Shown piece after piece: positions 9,929 to 23,174 of a stretch of 64,000 nucleotides of DNA (the first letter of the stretch is position 1; every line of letters starts with the position of its first letter). The DNA is from Poteriospumella lacustris (taxonomy: Eukaryota > Sar > Chrysophyceae > Chromulinales > Dinobryaceae): assembly GCA_008000375.1 (NCBI GenBank), contig SMOI01000025.1, positions 1 to 64,000 of the forward strand. The letters are read 5' to 3'. A model generated the notes under the pieces. The model worked only from the letters and a program-made list of their open reading frames with translations, made no database searches and was not told where the DNA came from. The position numbers and the translations under genes were made by a program.

Positions 9929-11214
9929 ATGAAAGAGCTTGTGATTCCACTGATACCTGTCCTTTTGGTCGGCGGCTACATGCTCACGAGAAAGAGCTTG
10001 TTCAAAGCAGGATGCGTATTTCTGGCTGCAACGGCGGTGACGGTACTTATTGTTTATATGTCGTTCGGGGGTATGGCACCTGCTGCAGCAGCTGCGGAAC
10101 AGCGTGCAGTGGCCGAAGAGGTATGCGAACCACGGTTTCTCCGTTTGCACCGGTTGTAACCCTTGCTTTCACCACAGGAGGACAACATGCTCGCTGAAGC
10201 GATGCAGGTGAATACAATAGTGGAATCGTCGGAATGCATCCGCCTCTTACATCTCACGCGCAAGAGACTGCTCAAGTCGAGTCCCAAGTCGTACGAGCGA
10301 GCCGTGAAGCTTCTCGTCAACCACCATTTCATGCAAAACATTCTGAACATTCTCGAGCAATGCCCCATTCAGGCCGACGAGGTACGTCGCTGGCTTGTGC
10401 TTCTTTTCGATTGCATAGCGTGGAGAGATTCAGCTTTATTGCCGTGGCTCCTGTACATTGTATAGCGATACCGCGCGGCCTTGGAGCTGCTAGTCGTTAT
10501 CCTGTGCGACTCGACGAGTCAATCGGAGTACGTGCAAAGTACGACCGCAATCGTATCGGATTTGAAGCGCATGGTGCAATGCTTTCATCATCTGGCCGAC
10601 TGGAAAGCCTCTGTTTTCGATTTGCAGTCGTTTCCGTCTCGAGAGGACGAGAAATTGTTCGTGGCGGCGTTGCGATGCCTCGTAGCACTCGCCATCAATT
10701 GTCCGGAATTCCGAGAGTTTCTAAGCGACAAAGGAACGATTCGAATCGCCCAAAGCCTGGGACTTCGTCCTTCCCTCAGTTCAAACGCTGCGGTTGTTCT
10801 TTGGACCGTACGCTGCACTGCGGTAAGCTTGCCAACAACCGACTGCAATGGCCTTTTCGCCGCTGATCATGTCTGTCCGGTGAGCAGGTGATGACGATTC
10901 AGCACTGGGGCAACAAGGAGGAGCTGCTTCGGGGGAAGGCGTTCGAGAGCATTCGCGACATTCTGGACACGTTCGCAGAGGACAAAGAGATCGTTCGGTA
11001 CACGCTGCTGACGTTGTTCAATATGCTGGACGATCAGGGCGGCGGTCATCCCGCCGCTGGTAAACGCTATAGCTGTGCAGAGGCGCGACAGAGGTGTTTG
11101 CTGTTGGGCTTGACCGATCGCATCTTGCGGTGCGAAACCCGCTTCGCCGACGACTGCGACATTGCGAATACTGCGCGATCAGTGGGACAGTACTTGTACA
11201 GCAATTTCTCTTAG
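9929..11214 (+). CDS. Unknown N-terminally membrane-anchored protein, possibly armadillo-like
   Basis: Four exons (9929-10120, 10178-10381, 10466-10822, 10888-11214) join in phase 0 to 359 residues. I do not recognise the family. The first 50 residues hold two hydrophobic stretches (IPLIPVLLVGGYML and CVFLAATAVTVLIVYM), then a short Ala-rich linker. From about residue 65 the protein is soluble and all helical. Leu/Ala-rich pairs (ALELLVVILCDS, LFVAALRCLVALAINCPEFREFL, AAVVLWTVRC) resemble armadillo/HEAT-like repeats. The last exon has a Cys-containing patch and no motif I can name. All three introns are phase 0. It converges on the RNase Z gene, 131 bases away. Confidence 0.7.
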
Positions 11215-11345
11215 CGACGTCACGACCCTGCTCCAGGGGGCGACCGTGACCACTGTCAGGAGGGGCAGTTAGGGGCAGTTAACTGTTTGCGGCAGATTGA
11301 AGTGTAAATTATTTGTACAAATCGAAACGACGTCGAGCAAGTGGG

Positions 11346-13040
11346 CTATTGCTCCTTCTCTCCTGCTGGTGCAGGCACGTCCAACGACAACGTATCCCAG
11401 GCGGCGACAACGTCGTCGTCGCCCTTCAAGTACCGAGACGCCTTGCGCGCCAAGTCCTCAATATGCCACATGATCTGCATGGAAGGCTCGGAGCTGTCGC
11501 CATGAAATCGCGGAGAGAAATGCGTCAGCACCAATCTCTTGGCGCGGATGGAGTCGGCGAATTCGGCGGCCATTTCTGGTGTGGAATGACCTTGGAAAAT
11601 AGCTTCCCTTCTCACGTCTTGGCCTGACGTCCCGGCATAATCGTTCAGAAAGGGGATATACGCCTTGGTGGCTTCATGAATCAACATGTCGGCATCCATC
11701 GCAATCGACCGAATGCCACTGCCGTCGCAGGTGTCGCCCATGATGACGACTTTGCGGCCCTTCCGCGCGGGAAAATGAATGTCCTTTCCTCGAACGACTG
11801 ATCCGTCAGGAAAAGTGAACACCTCGTCATGTCCGAGGCTCTTTAGGACCGCAAAGAACTCTCTGTACGCAGTTGGTTTTCTTCCCTGTTGGACTTTGAG
11901 CTTTTGCAGTTCAACTTTGTTGGCCTCGACGAGGGCGGTCACTTTGTCGACATCGAGTGTTGGCAGCGGGTCTTTTTCCTCTATGACGAAGCCTACGCAC
12001 GGGATTGTATGTTGAATAGCGGCAGCCTTCACTGTCAATTCGCTGGCATCCACCAAATGATAAACACCATTCTGATCGGGATGAATGTCGGTTCCACCCG
12101 GCCGCTCGCCGAACATCGTCGTAAACGTCGTGTTTATGCCCGGCAAGCGCGAAGGTCGCGAATATTTGCCGTGAAGATGGGGAACATTCTTCAACTCGTG
12201 CACCCGGTAGGGCATTGTCACACGAGAATGGGTAGTTTGCATCACCGCTCGAATCATGTCTCGGATGCCCTCGGGTCCGTAAATATCGATAGGCTCGACT
12301 TCTTCGCCTTCGCTTTGAAGCTTGCCTCGCTCATCCAGCGTGGCTGCTCCAAGGAAGCACAGCATCCCCGGTAAGCCAAAGACATGATCGCCGTGGTTGT
12401 GAGTCAAGAATATCCGTCGGATCTTCGAGACCTTCAGGACCGCGCGTTGAAATTGAATCTGAGTTGCTTCGCCACAGTCAAACAGCATAACCTCACCATT
12501 GTAGCGAAAGGCTATCGAACTCACTCCTCGATTTGCTGAGGGTGTACATGATGCTGTACCAAGAAACGTCACTGCTGAAACGCTGGAATCGGTTGGTGGA
12601 AATCGTTGTCCGCGTTGTGGGCCCATCGGAAAACGATATCGCTTCCTCTGCGGACTGTTACCATCATGTACAAAACTGCTTTCTGATGTTACTTTTTCCA
12701 GAAAACTTTTCGAAGCAGCAGCAGTGCTGGAAGCATTCTTTCTCGACGACATCGCGTGGTTCGAGGCGGGAATATGTCGCGGTGACGCAGCAAAGCGCTG
12801 AGTTTCATGTTGTTGACGAAATGAGCCCTCTTTTGATGAATATAATCTCAAGTGAGTGCCTGTTATCAGGGGACTGTTCAAATGGTTCTTTCTTCCAAAG
12901 GAAGATATCGCACTCTTCGCACGATACATGGGTGCTACACTAGTCGAAGAAGGCTGAAAAGAACAAACAAATAGTGGGCTGTTGCCGAAGATAGCTCGAA
13001 GGATGACACTGACAAAGAAGATTTGTAGGACCCAGATCAT
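11346..13040 (-). CDS. Ribonuclease Z (short-form ELAC type) with hydrophobic N-terminal extension
   Basis: RNase Z removes 3' trailers from tRNA precursors. The 564-residue single-exon protein has the metallo-beta-lactamase core starting near residue 160 (VTFLGTASCTPSANRG). It has the zinc motif LTHNHGDH, then HTIPCVGF, the MGDT segment, the HEAT motif as IHEATKAY, FQGHSTPEMAAEFA, and LTHFSPR. This is the short-form layout. The first 160 residues are extra. They begin with a hydrophobic stretch (MIWVLQIFFVSVILRAIFG), then a Phe after VCS and a Ser/Arg/Asn-rich region, which look like an organelle-targeting leader rather than catalytic sequence. The first ATG in frame is at 13040; a second Met some 40 residues on could give a cytosolic or mitochondrial form. 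Confidence 0.9.
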   Translation of the reverse strand: MIWVLQIFFVSVILRAIFGNSPLFVCSFQPSSTSVAPMYRAKSAISSFGRKNHLNSPLITGTHLRLYSSKEGSFRQQHETQRFAASPRHIPASNHAMSSRKNASSTAAASKSFLEKVTSESSFVHDGNSPQRKRYRFPMGPQRGQRFPPTDSSVSAVTFLGTASCTPSANRGVSSIAFRYNGEVMLFDCGEATQIQFQRAVLKVSKIRRIFLTHNHGDHVFGLPGMLCFLGAATLDERGKLQSEGEEVEPIDIYGPEGIRDMIRAVMQTTHSRVTMPYRVHELKNVPHLHGKYSRPSRLPGINTTFTTMFGERPGGTDIHPDQNGVYHLVDASELTVKAAAIQHTIPCVGFVIEEKDPLPTLDVDKVTALVEANKVELQKLKVQQGRKPTAYREFFAVLKSLGHDEVFTFPDGSVVRGKDIHFPARKGRKVVIMGDTCDGSGIRSIAMDADMLIHEATKAYIPFLNDYAGTSGQDVRREAIFQGHSTPEMAAEFADSIRAKRLVLTHFSPRFHGDSSEPSMQIMWHIEDLARKASRYLKGDDDVVAAWDTLSLDVPAPAGEKEQ

Positions 13041-13280
13041 AATCACTGGAAGTCACAGTTGAATCTGGTGCTTGTCTTATTGGTTCTTGAGTCATTAGTA
13101 ACTTTGGTAACGGGTTAAGTAAGAAGTCGGCGGAGAGGGCAACGAGTGGACGATTGGTGCCCAGGTTCAACGAGGTCCTGGGATACTTTAGGTTGACTAA
13201 GACGCCCAAGAGCCCAAGAGAAAGCGAACCAGTGCTCGAGAAGGCGAAAACACATCGAATTTCGTTCCTCTTTTTCGTAA

Positions 13281-15164
<1,884 letters not shown>

Positions 15165-15239
15165 ACAGCTCAACGCGTGCGCTGCGTGCGTGGGTTCTTG
15201 TACATTGTCTGATTTTTTGTTTTACCAAATCGCGCATGC

Positions 15240-15936
15240 CTAACTACTATGCCTCGCCACCGCCGCGTCCCATTCGTTCGCATAGGCAAGGAAGTCACGC
15301 ACTACATGCTGGGGAGAGCATTTTGCCATATCGTAGCCCAGCGCGATCCCATCGAAGCCGCGACGCAGAAGATCGGTGGGGGTCATCCGCTGCACGCCTC
15401 CCGCGGCAATCAGCTGAGCCTCGCCTCTGGCCGATTTTATCGCCGAGACGATGCGCTCTATGTCGTTCCCAGACATGGCGCTGACAGGATAAACTTTGAA
15501 GAACGCCGATTCGCCGTGGGATATCGCCAACGCGGCCTCAGCAACAGACCCAACCCCGCACAACAACGGCACTTGCCGCGCGCGGCACACGGACGATAGG
15601 GCGGCGGAAAATGTGGTGGAGCTGAGGAAGGTAACACCACTATCGATAAGCTCGTGCGCCTATTCGAAGACATACATGCCACACTCAGAAATCATCAATC
15701 AGAACGACCGAGCTGCATCGTACCTGTTCAGCGCTCGAGACGGTCGACGCTCCGCAAGAAAATTGCTGACCAAACTCGCGTACCAGACCGCAGCATGCTG
15801 CAAAGCTCTCTCCATCTCTTTGAGAAACTGAAATGGCTGTTTTCATAGGTATCGAAGCCGCTATTTCTCTCAAATGAGGTATGCGGGCATGGTGGAGGAC
15901 CAGGGTGGGCCGCTTGAAGTCCAGAGCAGCTGCCAT
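15240..15936 (-). CDS. KDPG-aldolase-like class I aldolase family protein
   Basis: Two exons (15936-15724, 15659-15240, intron GTACGA...ATAG) give 210 residues, close to bacterial Eda (213). The fold signature is present: GASTV matches GAGTV, PLLCGVGSVAEA matches PLIPGISTVSEL, FFKVYPVS carries the Schiff-base lysine at the position of KFFPAE, and IAAGGV matches PTGGI. The general-base glutamate of the LEVTLRT strand seems absent, since the equivalent stretch reads AISVSQRD. In bacteria and some algae this family cleaves 2-keto-3-deoxy-6-phosphogluconate in the Entner-Doudoroff pathway. With the missing Glu, the reaction here is uncertain. There is no obvious targeting sequence. It converges on DDX41 with 75 bases between the stop codons. 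Confidence 0.7.
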
Positions 15937-16534
15937 AATGCAACTCAACGAAAAGATCCAAGCCAATAAAATCGTCAATCTGTTACTTCTTGCAGGCATG
16001 ATCCATTTTCTGTTTCTTCATGTCTTCGATCCCGTGAAAGCTGATCGTCTGAAATTCGTCCGAGAAGTCGATTTCTTCCTCGAAACTTCCTACAATTGGA
16101 TATAAGATATGCTTAGACAGTCTTTCTGGCCTATGCGGTGTCTTCTCTTGACGAAAGAAGGGCTAAAACATCTGAAAAAGAAGCCATTAGCTAACCATGT
16201 CTCGTTATCTCGTCGCCGGTGGGCACTGAAGAGCGTTTCGTTTTCGGACTGGTCGCCGGTCCTGGCCATCTCGGGTGCAGAGATCGGATTCCCGGAGTTT
16301 TTGCAGTGATGTTCCGGCGACGCCGACGATACGACGAATGCAATGCAAAGCTCTGGCTAAAGTCCTTCGATAGCTTGTCTCGTGCCAGAGAAACAATAGA
16401 AAAAGCATTGGTGTAGGTTGCATGCTGCTCGCAGGTGTTCAGCCACGCTTTGCTAAGTGATAAAAACCTGACCACTGTTTTCCAACAGCGTTCTTTCGCA
16501 ACGAAGTGTTTGGTGTCCACAGCCGCGAAAACTC
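15937..16534. other. Intergenic region with no convincing gene
   Basis: A 55-codon plus-strand frame from 15938 has a hydrophobic segment, but its ATG nearly touches the divergent aldolase start and it lacks any match. Other frames are unremarkable. The promoters of the aldolase-like and the TOM1-like genes must lie here. Confidence 0.5.
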
Positions 16535-17588
16535 ATGAAGTTCCTTTGGTATTGGATATTTGCCACACTGGTGGCATTACTCTGCTTGGGCAACACGACT
16601 TTGATCGTGTTTCGAGTCATTCAAGTGAGTAATGGTCGCTCTATGCTGGACGCGGACGCGCCGGCCAGTCTCAAACTTCGGAAGTGGTTTCTCGTCCTCC
16701 TCGGCGTCGCCAACGCCATTCGTTTCCTATTCACCATCGCGGAAGAAGTATATGTCGCGCGATCGTCTATCGAGCCGAGCACTGTGTGGATTTTGCGGTG
16801 CATCCCGTCGGTGCTGTTCCTGTTGGCGGCCTCGTTCATCACGCACTATCTGGGCAACCTGAACTTCTCCCTCCACGGCTCCGAAGGCCGAAATTTTCGA
16901 TCGATCTGGTTGATTGTCACGTTAATCTTCGCGTTGACGGAGTTCGTGTGCATTTCCATTCTCTCCGCAGTTTCCATCGAGGCGTATCTGCACCTGCTGC
17001 AGTTCTCGTTCCTGGTGTTGGCAGTGCACGGCTTCACCATCTTGATCACCATTTGGTACTTCGCCTTGTCTATCTGGCGCTGTTTGGCTTCTAATCAGAT
17101 CAACTCGCTGTCGACGAAGACCCTCGTGCGCATGTTGATTCTGGTGGCCTGCGTCACCATGTCGCTGCTGACGATGACGCTGCTCCGCGCGGACGAGTAC
17201 GAGCAGTTCTCTGCCAACCGGTACGTGCGACGAGATGGACTGCCTGCTGTTCTTACTGACCGATGCATTGCGTTTCGTTTGTGGTAGGGAAATGGAAGTG
17301 CAAACGGCGGGGCAGTGGTTTCTGCTGCTGGTCGGCGAGGGCGTCAGCTCGCTGCTGATGACCCTCGTCATCACCAACGCGTTGGCTTCCTGGGAGACGC
17401 ACGTGCGAACCAGCTGGGTCACAGCTCGTGTAGCCACCGCGCTGGGTATTGCCGCGCCGTCGTCTTCGTCGTCGTCGTCTTCGTCCGCGTCGAGCCTCGC
17501 GAAGCAGCCGGCCGAGCAGCAGCGCATCCTCACCGCCAACCCCGTGCACGCCGCTCCGCAGTACCAGGCGATCTCGCAGCAAGAATAA
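16535..17588 (+). CDS. Multi-pass membrane protein resembling the TOM1/THH1 (TOBAMOVIRUS MULTIPLICATION-like) family
   Basis: Two exons (16535-17220, 17288-17588) encode 328 residues with about seven hydrophobic segments: residues 4-24, 48-66, 86-108, 124-146, 152-178, 191-208 and around 240-262. Short loops separate them, and a Ser/Ala/Gln-rich soluble tail of about 60 residues follows, including a run of nine serines. The seven-helix layout, the second helix ending in an RF(L)FTIAEE-like turn and the soluble tail resemble THH1/TOM1/TOM3 proteins of plants and protists, which are GPCR-like membrane proteins of uncertain function. No diagnostic motif fixes the family, so a generic 7TM protein is the alternative. 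The intron splits an Arg codon (CG|G). Confidence 0.6.
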
Positions 17589-17960
17589 GCGGCAGCGGCT
17601 GTGGCAGCGTCTCTCTTCCTGTCTCTGTATTATACCCCTTTGTAACATAACGCACGGCTCGACCCCTGAGCACACGCGGTGATTTCATGTGCGTTACTCG
17701 TGACGTCGCGGCAGCGGCGACGTGGCCGTCACGCCGCCCCCCTCGCCGGTCTCTGCGGGCCGCCCGGTCGTTGCCGGGCGACGCGGAGCATCAGACAGCT
17801 GTCGGCTGGCCCGGGGAGTGCGACGGTGTCTTTTTCCTGCGTTTTCTCCGCCGATGGCGGCCTCTCGCGGCCAAACGGCGAGCGCAGTCGACGCGTCACA
17901 TGGCCGGCGCAGCGTCGCAGTCGACGCGGTGCGTCAGCGGTACGCGACCCGTTCGCTCGC
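17589..17960. other. GC-rich intergenic region between convergent genes
   Basis: These 372 bases separate the ends of two convergent genes. They are very GC-rich, so several frames stay open by chance. I see no supported gene. Confidence 0.5.
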
Positions 17961-20900
17961 TCACAAGAAGAAATGAAACTTCGCGGCGTTGCCGTCTCGT
18001 GCGGCGTCGCTGCCGTCGAGGAGAATGTTGTCGCTAATCGCCTTCAGCGGCACCGACGCGCGTAGACGCGTCTTGTCGACGGCTTTGCCGAGGCCATCGG
18101 CCGAGCGATACACCGCCGGCGTCGTCGCCTGCTGGCCGATTTCTTTGACCAAACTGCCGAGCCACCTACACAACACACACACAGAACACAGATCGTTACG
18201 CGGCAAGTCGACGGGGGCAGGGACCGCGGGCAGCGACGCACTTGTAGTGGCGGTCGTACTCGCGCAGCGAGTCGACGTGCTTCTGCTGCGCCGAGTTCAG
18301 CTGGTGCTGGATGATGTCGAGTTTGTCGCGGTAGTCGGCGGACTTCGTCGGGCGGCGCGATGGCGATAGGCTGGCGGCGCGTCCGCCGTGGCCGTGCGCC
18401 GAGGAGGCTCGCAGCGTCGCCGTGGCACCCGAAACGGTCGAGTGGCGATGGCTCCGCGTGGTCGGCGGCGACGCGGACCGAGCGGGGTACAAGTCGCGAC
18501 CGCGCAGGGCGGGCGTCGGTCGCGTCTGCGCGATCAGCTCGTAGTCGAAGTCGCTGGCGTCGTCGGTGTCGTCGACGAGCGTACGACGGTCCGCGTAGCC
18601 GACCGGCGACGGCGCCGCCGAGTCGGTCGCCGCGCGCGACATTTGATTCACCAGCGTCGTCGCCAACGACGAAAACGACTCCACCGCGCGGTCGACGCCG
18701 GCGATCAGCTGCGCCATCGCGACCACCGCGTTGCCCGCGGAGGCCCGCGATTTGCCCTTGAGCTGCGCGGTGTCCACGGCGAGTTCTTTGTTCTGCGTCT
18801 TGATCAGCTCGAGCGTCTCTTGCAGCTTCCGCGCGAGGCGAATGGCGAGGTTCAGGTCGAAGGTGAGCTCGTTGATCTCGTCCTTCGAGTTCGCGCGACG
18901 CGCGTACTGGCGCTTCATGTCGGCGACGACGCTGCGGCCGTGGCGGATGATGTCCTTGCAGGCGGCCAGGTGCGCGGCGAAGTCGCGGGTCAAGCTGCAC
19001 AGCGCGCGGTGCTTGTTCTCGGCGAGACGCGCCATCGCGTGGCGCGCAGCGGTGGCGTCCTGCTGCCCACCGAGAATCGCGTGCAGCACGCGCGTGTCGC
19101 CGGACGTCGACGCCTTGTAGCCGACGCTGCACTGGAGAACGGCGGTGAAGAGCGCGCTGAGGCGGTCGACGAGGCTGAAGGTGGCGCCGTCGTCGGGGCT
19201 GCGGATGTCGCTGACGGAGTCGAGGTCGTCGGTCTCGTCGACGCGGCGGTCGGTGGCGCGGCGGTGGCGCGCCTTGTCGTTCGGGGTCACGTTCTCGTCG
19301 CGGACGATTTGCACGTGGGGCGCTCTGCGAGTCGCCGCGTCGGCGGGCGGCGAGTCGCCTGAGGCGTCGTCGCTGGTGTCGCGCAGGAAGTTGTTCATCT
19401 GCACGGCACGGCCTGAGCGCGCAGCCGTCGCAGCCGTCGCAGCAGCTGCGCGATTGGCGCTGGCGGCGTCGCGAGCGGCCAACGTGGACAGCAGCAGGTT
19501 GCACTGCTGCATCTTCTGGCTGAGCTCCTCCTTCACCTCGCGCATGTAGTCCATCTGCAGCCGCATCTCTGACGTGATGACGGCCTCCAGCTGCGGCTCG
19601 GCCGCCGTCGGCATTGGCACAGGCACCGTGCGCACGATTTCTCGCACTTCTGGCTGCACAGGGTCGGTCTGGACGCTGAAAACGCGCGTCGCCACCGTCG
19701 GGGGTGCCGCGGGTGCCGTCGCCGTCGCGAGACTGGCCTGCGCACCGACATCGCGTTGCTCGACGCGCTGTGTGGCGCTGACGCCGACGTCGTAAGCGAC
19801 GACGCTCTTCTGGACGCCAACATGCGCCACTTCCTTCGGCGCTTCGGCCTTCGTTTGCGTGTGGGCGTCGCTGGTGTCGCGTTCGCGGCGCTTCGCCTGC
19901 TCCGCCTCCGACAACAGCTTCTGCAGGTGCAGCAGCTCCTCGCGGAAGCCGCGAATCTTCTTGTCCTTCGCCGCGGTGGCTTCCGTTTCGATCTGGAGGT
20001 GGTGCTGCAATGATTCGACTTCGCTTTTCAACGTCTTCGCCTCGGACTGCGCACTGCGCGCCTGGTTCTGCGCCGCGGACAAGTCTTTGAAGGCCGCGTC
20101 GAGCTTCTCCTGCAGGAAATGCACCTCCTCGGTGCGGGAGCGCAGCTCGACCTGCTTCGTGTCGAGCTTCGTCTTCAGCAGGCTGTTTTCCATCTGCAGC
20201 TCGGACAGCTCCGTCGGCGACAGCATCGCCTCGTTCGACTTCACCGCGGCCGCCTGCGCTTGCTGCACGCTCGTCATCAGCTGCAGCTTCAGCTGCGCGA
20301 TCTCTTCCTCGCGCACTCGCGACACTTCGCGGAAGTATTCCAACTGCCCCGAGGCGTTCTGCAGCCGGGCGATCTCGATGTTCTTTGCATCCAGCTGCGT
20401 GTGCAGCTGCAGGTGCGCGACGTCCTTGTCGTGCTTCTCCTTCTCCAAGATTTTGATGTTTTCGTGGAGCTTCGCCTGCAGCGTGCGCAGCGACTCGATT
20501 TCTTCGTTTTTCGCTTGCAACGAGGCCGCAGTCGATGAAGAATTGATTTGCAGCAGCGACAACTCGTGTTTGAGGTCATCGATCTTGCCGCGCATGTTGG
20601 CGATCTCCTGTTCGTGTTGACCGATGAGACGCAACTCGCGCTCTTGGGACCGCGCGACGTCCTGGCTGGCGGTCTGGTTTTGCTCCAACAGGTCGGCTTT
20701 GCGGCGTAGGACGGCGAGTTCCTGGTCTTTCTCCGTGATGCTGTGGGTGAGAAAGAGCTTCGACTTCTCGGCGTCTTCCAACTTGTCGCGCATTTCGCCG
20801 ATCGACTGTTCGCGCTGCTGCTGGACCTTGCGGAATTCGTCTTCCTTCTGCTTCAACGCGAGAGACAGTGATGCATTGGCATCCCTGGCTTGCGTGAGCT

Positions 20901-22708
20901 CGTTTTGCAAGAATTCGACCTGCCGATTCGTCTCGTGGCTAGTCGACGACGACGACTCCGACGCCAGTCGCAGCTGCTGCTTCAGGCGCTCGACCTCGGC
21001 CGTGAGAGAGCCCACGTCCCCGTCCTTTGCATCCAACTTGCGCTTCGCATCGCGTAGTTCATCGAATTGAAGCTGATTGGCCGATTCAAGACGATCGATG
21101 GTCGTTTGCAGCGACTGGACCTTCGTCCGCAGCTCGATCGCCACGTCCGATTCGCTGGACGCCACCGGCGACGAGCGACTCGTTGCGGCCGCATCGTTTG
21201 CCGCCGCTTTCAACTGGCGAATTTCGTCGTCCTTCGCATATACGGTCATTTGCACCTCCTTCAGCTGCGTTTCCAAGGCGGTTAATTTTCGCTGTTCCAC
21301 TGCCAACTGATCTGTGTGCAGCTGCTGGCGACGACTGGCATCGGTCTGCGCAGCCTGCAGAAGGTCTTTCGTTCGCAATAAATCCGATTCCGCATTGCGT
21401 AGAGAGTTTTTCATGGAAAACAGTTCGTCTTCCTTGGCAACGAGTTGCCGTCTCCCATCGAGTAGTTCGCTGTCCAACGTGTTGATGCGGTCGTTGTAGT
21501 ACACCGCGTTTTGGTCGATCTTCCGACTGGAATTTTGCGATTCCTGCTCCCAATACTCGGCTTTCTTGGATACTCTCGCCACTTCAGCATTTAGACGATC
21601 AATTTCTGATCGAAGCTGTTTTTCTTGCTGGTCACTGAAAGGACTCGCCGAGGAAACTCCACCACTCGGCGATTGGTACGACGACACAGTCTCCGGGGCG
21701 ACCACTTTTTCACTGCCAAAGTCCCGTGATCCTATCACTACCAGAACGTTAGAAACATCGATGCAGTGACGTTTATCAGTCGCTTAGTACCTGCTGGGGT
21801 GGGCTTGGTGTCGGCAAAGGCTTCGAATTCATTGCCTTTGCTGGGAGCGACCTGCTCAAGCGGTGAGCTGGGTTTTGATTCTTCACGATACTTCGGGCGA
21901 TCGAGAGGCTTTGAATCCAGTGCGTTGGTCGATGAAAGGGAATTCCCTAGAGGAGTGGATCCGCCTGACTGCTCGTTTGCGGCACGTAAGCTTCCAATGA
22001 CACCCAACTTCGAAGAACTCTTCATACTGGGCATCGAGCTACCAAGATCCTGCGAGGACGGGAGAGAATTCAGCCTTGGACTCAGCTCTTCAACCGGTTT
22101 TGCCTCCAATTTTCCTAAACTACTGCTTAGTGGGCCCAACGGCTTGATCCCTGGCAACGGTTTTCGATCCAGCACAGGGGCAAGCTCCTGTTTCGGGGCA
22201 GGTGGCTCCAATGCCTCCATCTTCGTCTTTTTCTTCACTTTTTTGTCAGATTTGCCGAGCAGCTGTTGGGCATCTTGCTTTGCTTGGGTTCTCTTCGTAT
22301 CGTTGTTTTCCTGAATGGAGTTTGTTTAAGCACAAGTTATTGGTTGTATATCGCGGTAGATGAGAAATCCCGTCTTACCTTCAAAGCGATTTCTTTCTTC
22401 TTCTTCTCCTCTTCATACAATCGCTTGTAGAATCCATCACACGGATGATCCCATGTGCTTTCTCCCGTTGTGAAATTGAAATAGTATATGTCATCTGTGT
22501 CTTTGGTTTTGCAAGGTTTCCAGTTTTCTGGCAATGGAGCTTTTAAACCTTCTCTGGCAATCCAGAAAAGATCTTCATCCTTCTCAAGATCCATACCAAG
22601 CCATTTTGCATACTCAAAAACTTCAGCTTCCGATGGAGCATAGTTTGGATCGATTTCCTCCTCCAAAATGATGGAATCAACATTCTCAGGTTTCGCGTCA
22701 GATGCCAT
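17961..22708 (-). CDS. CEP164: CEP164 homologue (distal-appendage centriolar protein)
   Basis: CEP164 docks mother centrioles to membrane and recruits TTBK2 to start cilium growth. Four exons (22708-22379, 22310-21791, 21737-18242, 18165-17961) give 1516 residues; human CEP164 is 1460. The N-terminal module is diagnostic: YAPSEAEVFEYAKWLGMD, then FWIAREGLKAPLPENWKPC, and a WW domain with IYYFNFTTGESTWDHPCD at about residues 56-90. A Lys-rich segment and a Ser/Pro-rich disordered region (about 115-300) follow. Then come about 800 residues of continuous coiled coil with many QL and EE heptads, and a C-terminal region with another coil. The GC-rich third exon contrasts with the AT-richer first exon. 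It is divergent from tryptophanyl-tRNA synthetase. Confidence 0.9.
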
Positions 22709-23174
22709 GGCGAGCTGCTAATCACTGAACATGCAAGTAGAACAATTTTCACAGTCACCTCGTGTACACCAGACAATGGATATACAAATTGATAAGGGAT
22801 AAAAGATGATTGAACACACGAGTCAAGCTCGCCGCCATTGTTTCCGTACTTGCTTGGCATTGAAGCATTTGGTATTCTTCACAGTCAAATCAAAATTCAG
22901 CCAACGCCAACGGTTCGAAAACTGACTGTACCTTATCTCGGGAATAAAAACATTAATCTACGGACTGTAGGGACAAAGTTTGTACTTTCACTTTTCGGCG
23001 ACATTATTTGTCGCGTCCGACAAATGACATATCCCCTGCACACATGCACCCAGCAAAATAAGTGGCAAGCTGCGAATGATGACTCCAGCTGGCAACAGGC
23101 TACAAAGCCATGCAGATTTGGATTCGCAATTCATTTTAAGATCATTCCACACATTCTCAAAGTCGCATTGAAAA
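22709..23174. other. Bidirectional promoter region between CEP164 and WARS
   Basis: These 466 bases separate two divergent start codons. The sequence is AT-rich compared with its neighbours. No gene or repeat is apparent. Confidence 0.6.

Noticed and set aside
15938-16105. 55-codon plus-strand frame with a hydrophobic helix
   Set aside because: Its ATG lies one base from the divergent aldolase start codon, which leaves no room for separate leaders, and there is no conservation to support it.
16191-16520. Minus-strand 109-codon frame
   Set aside because: It begins with GTG, has a low-complexity basic composition, and no splice site links it to another exon.
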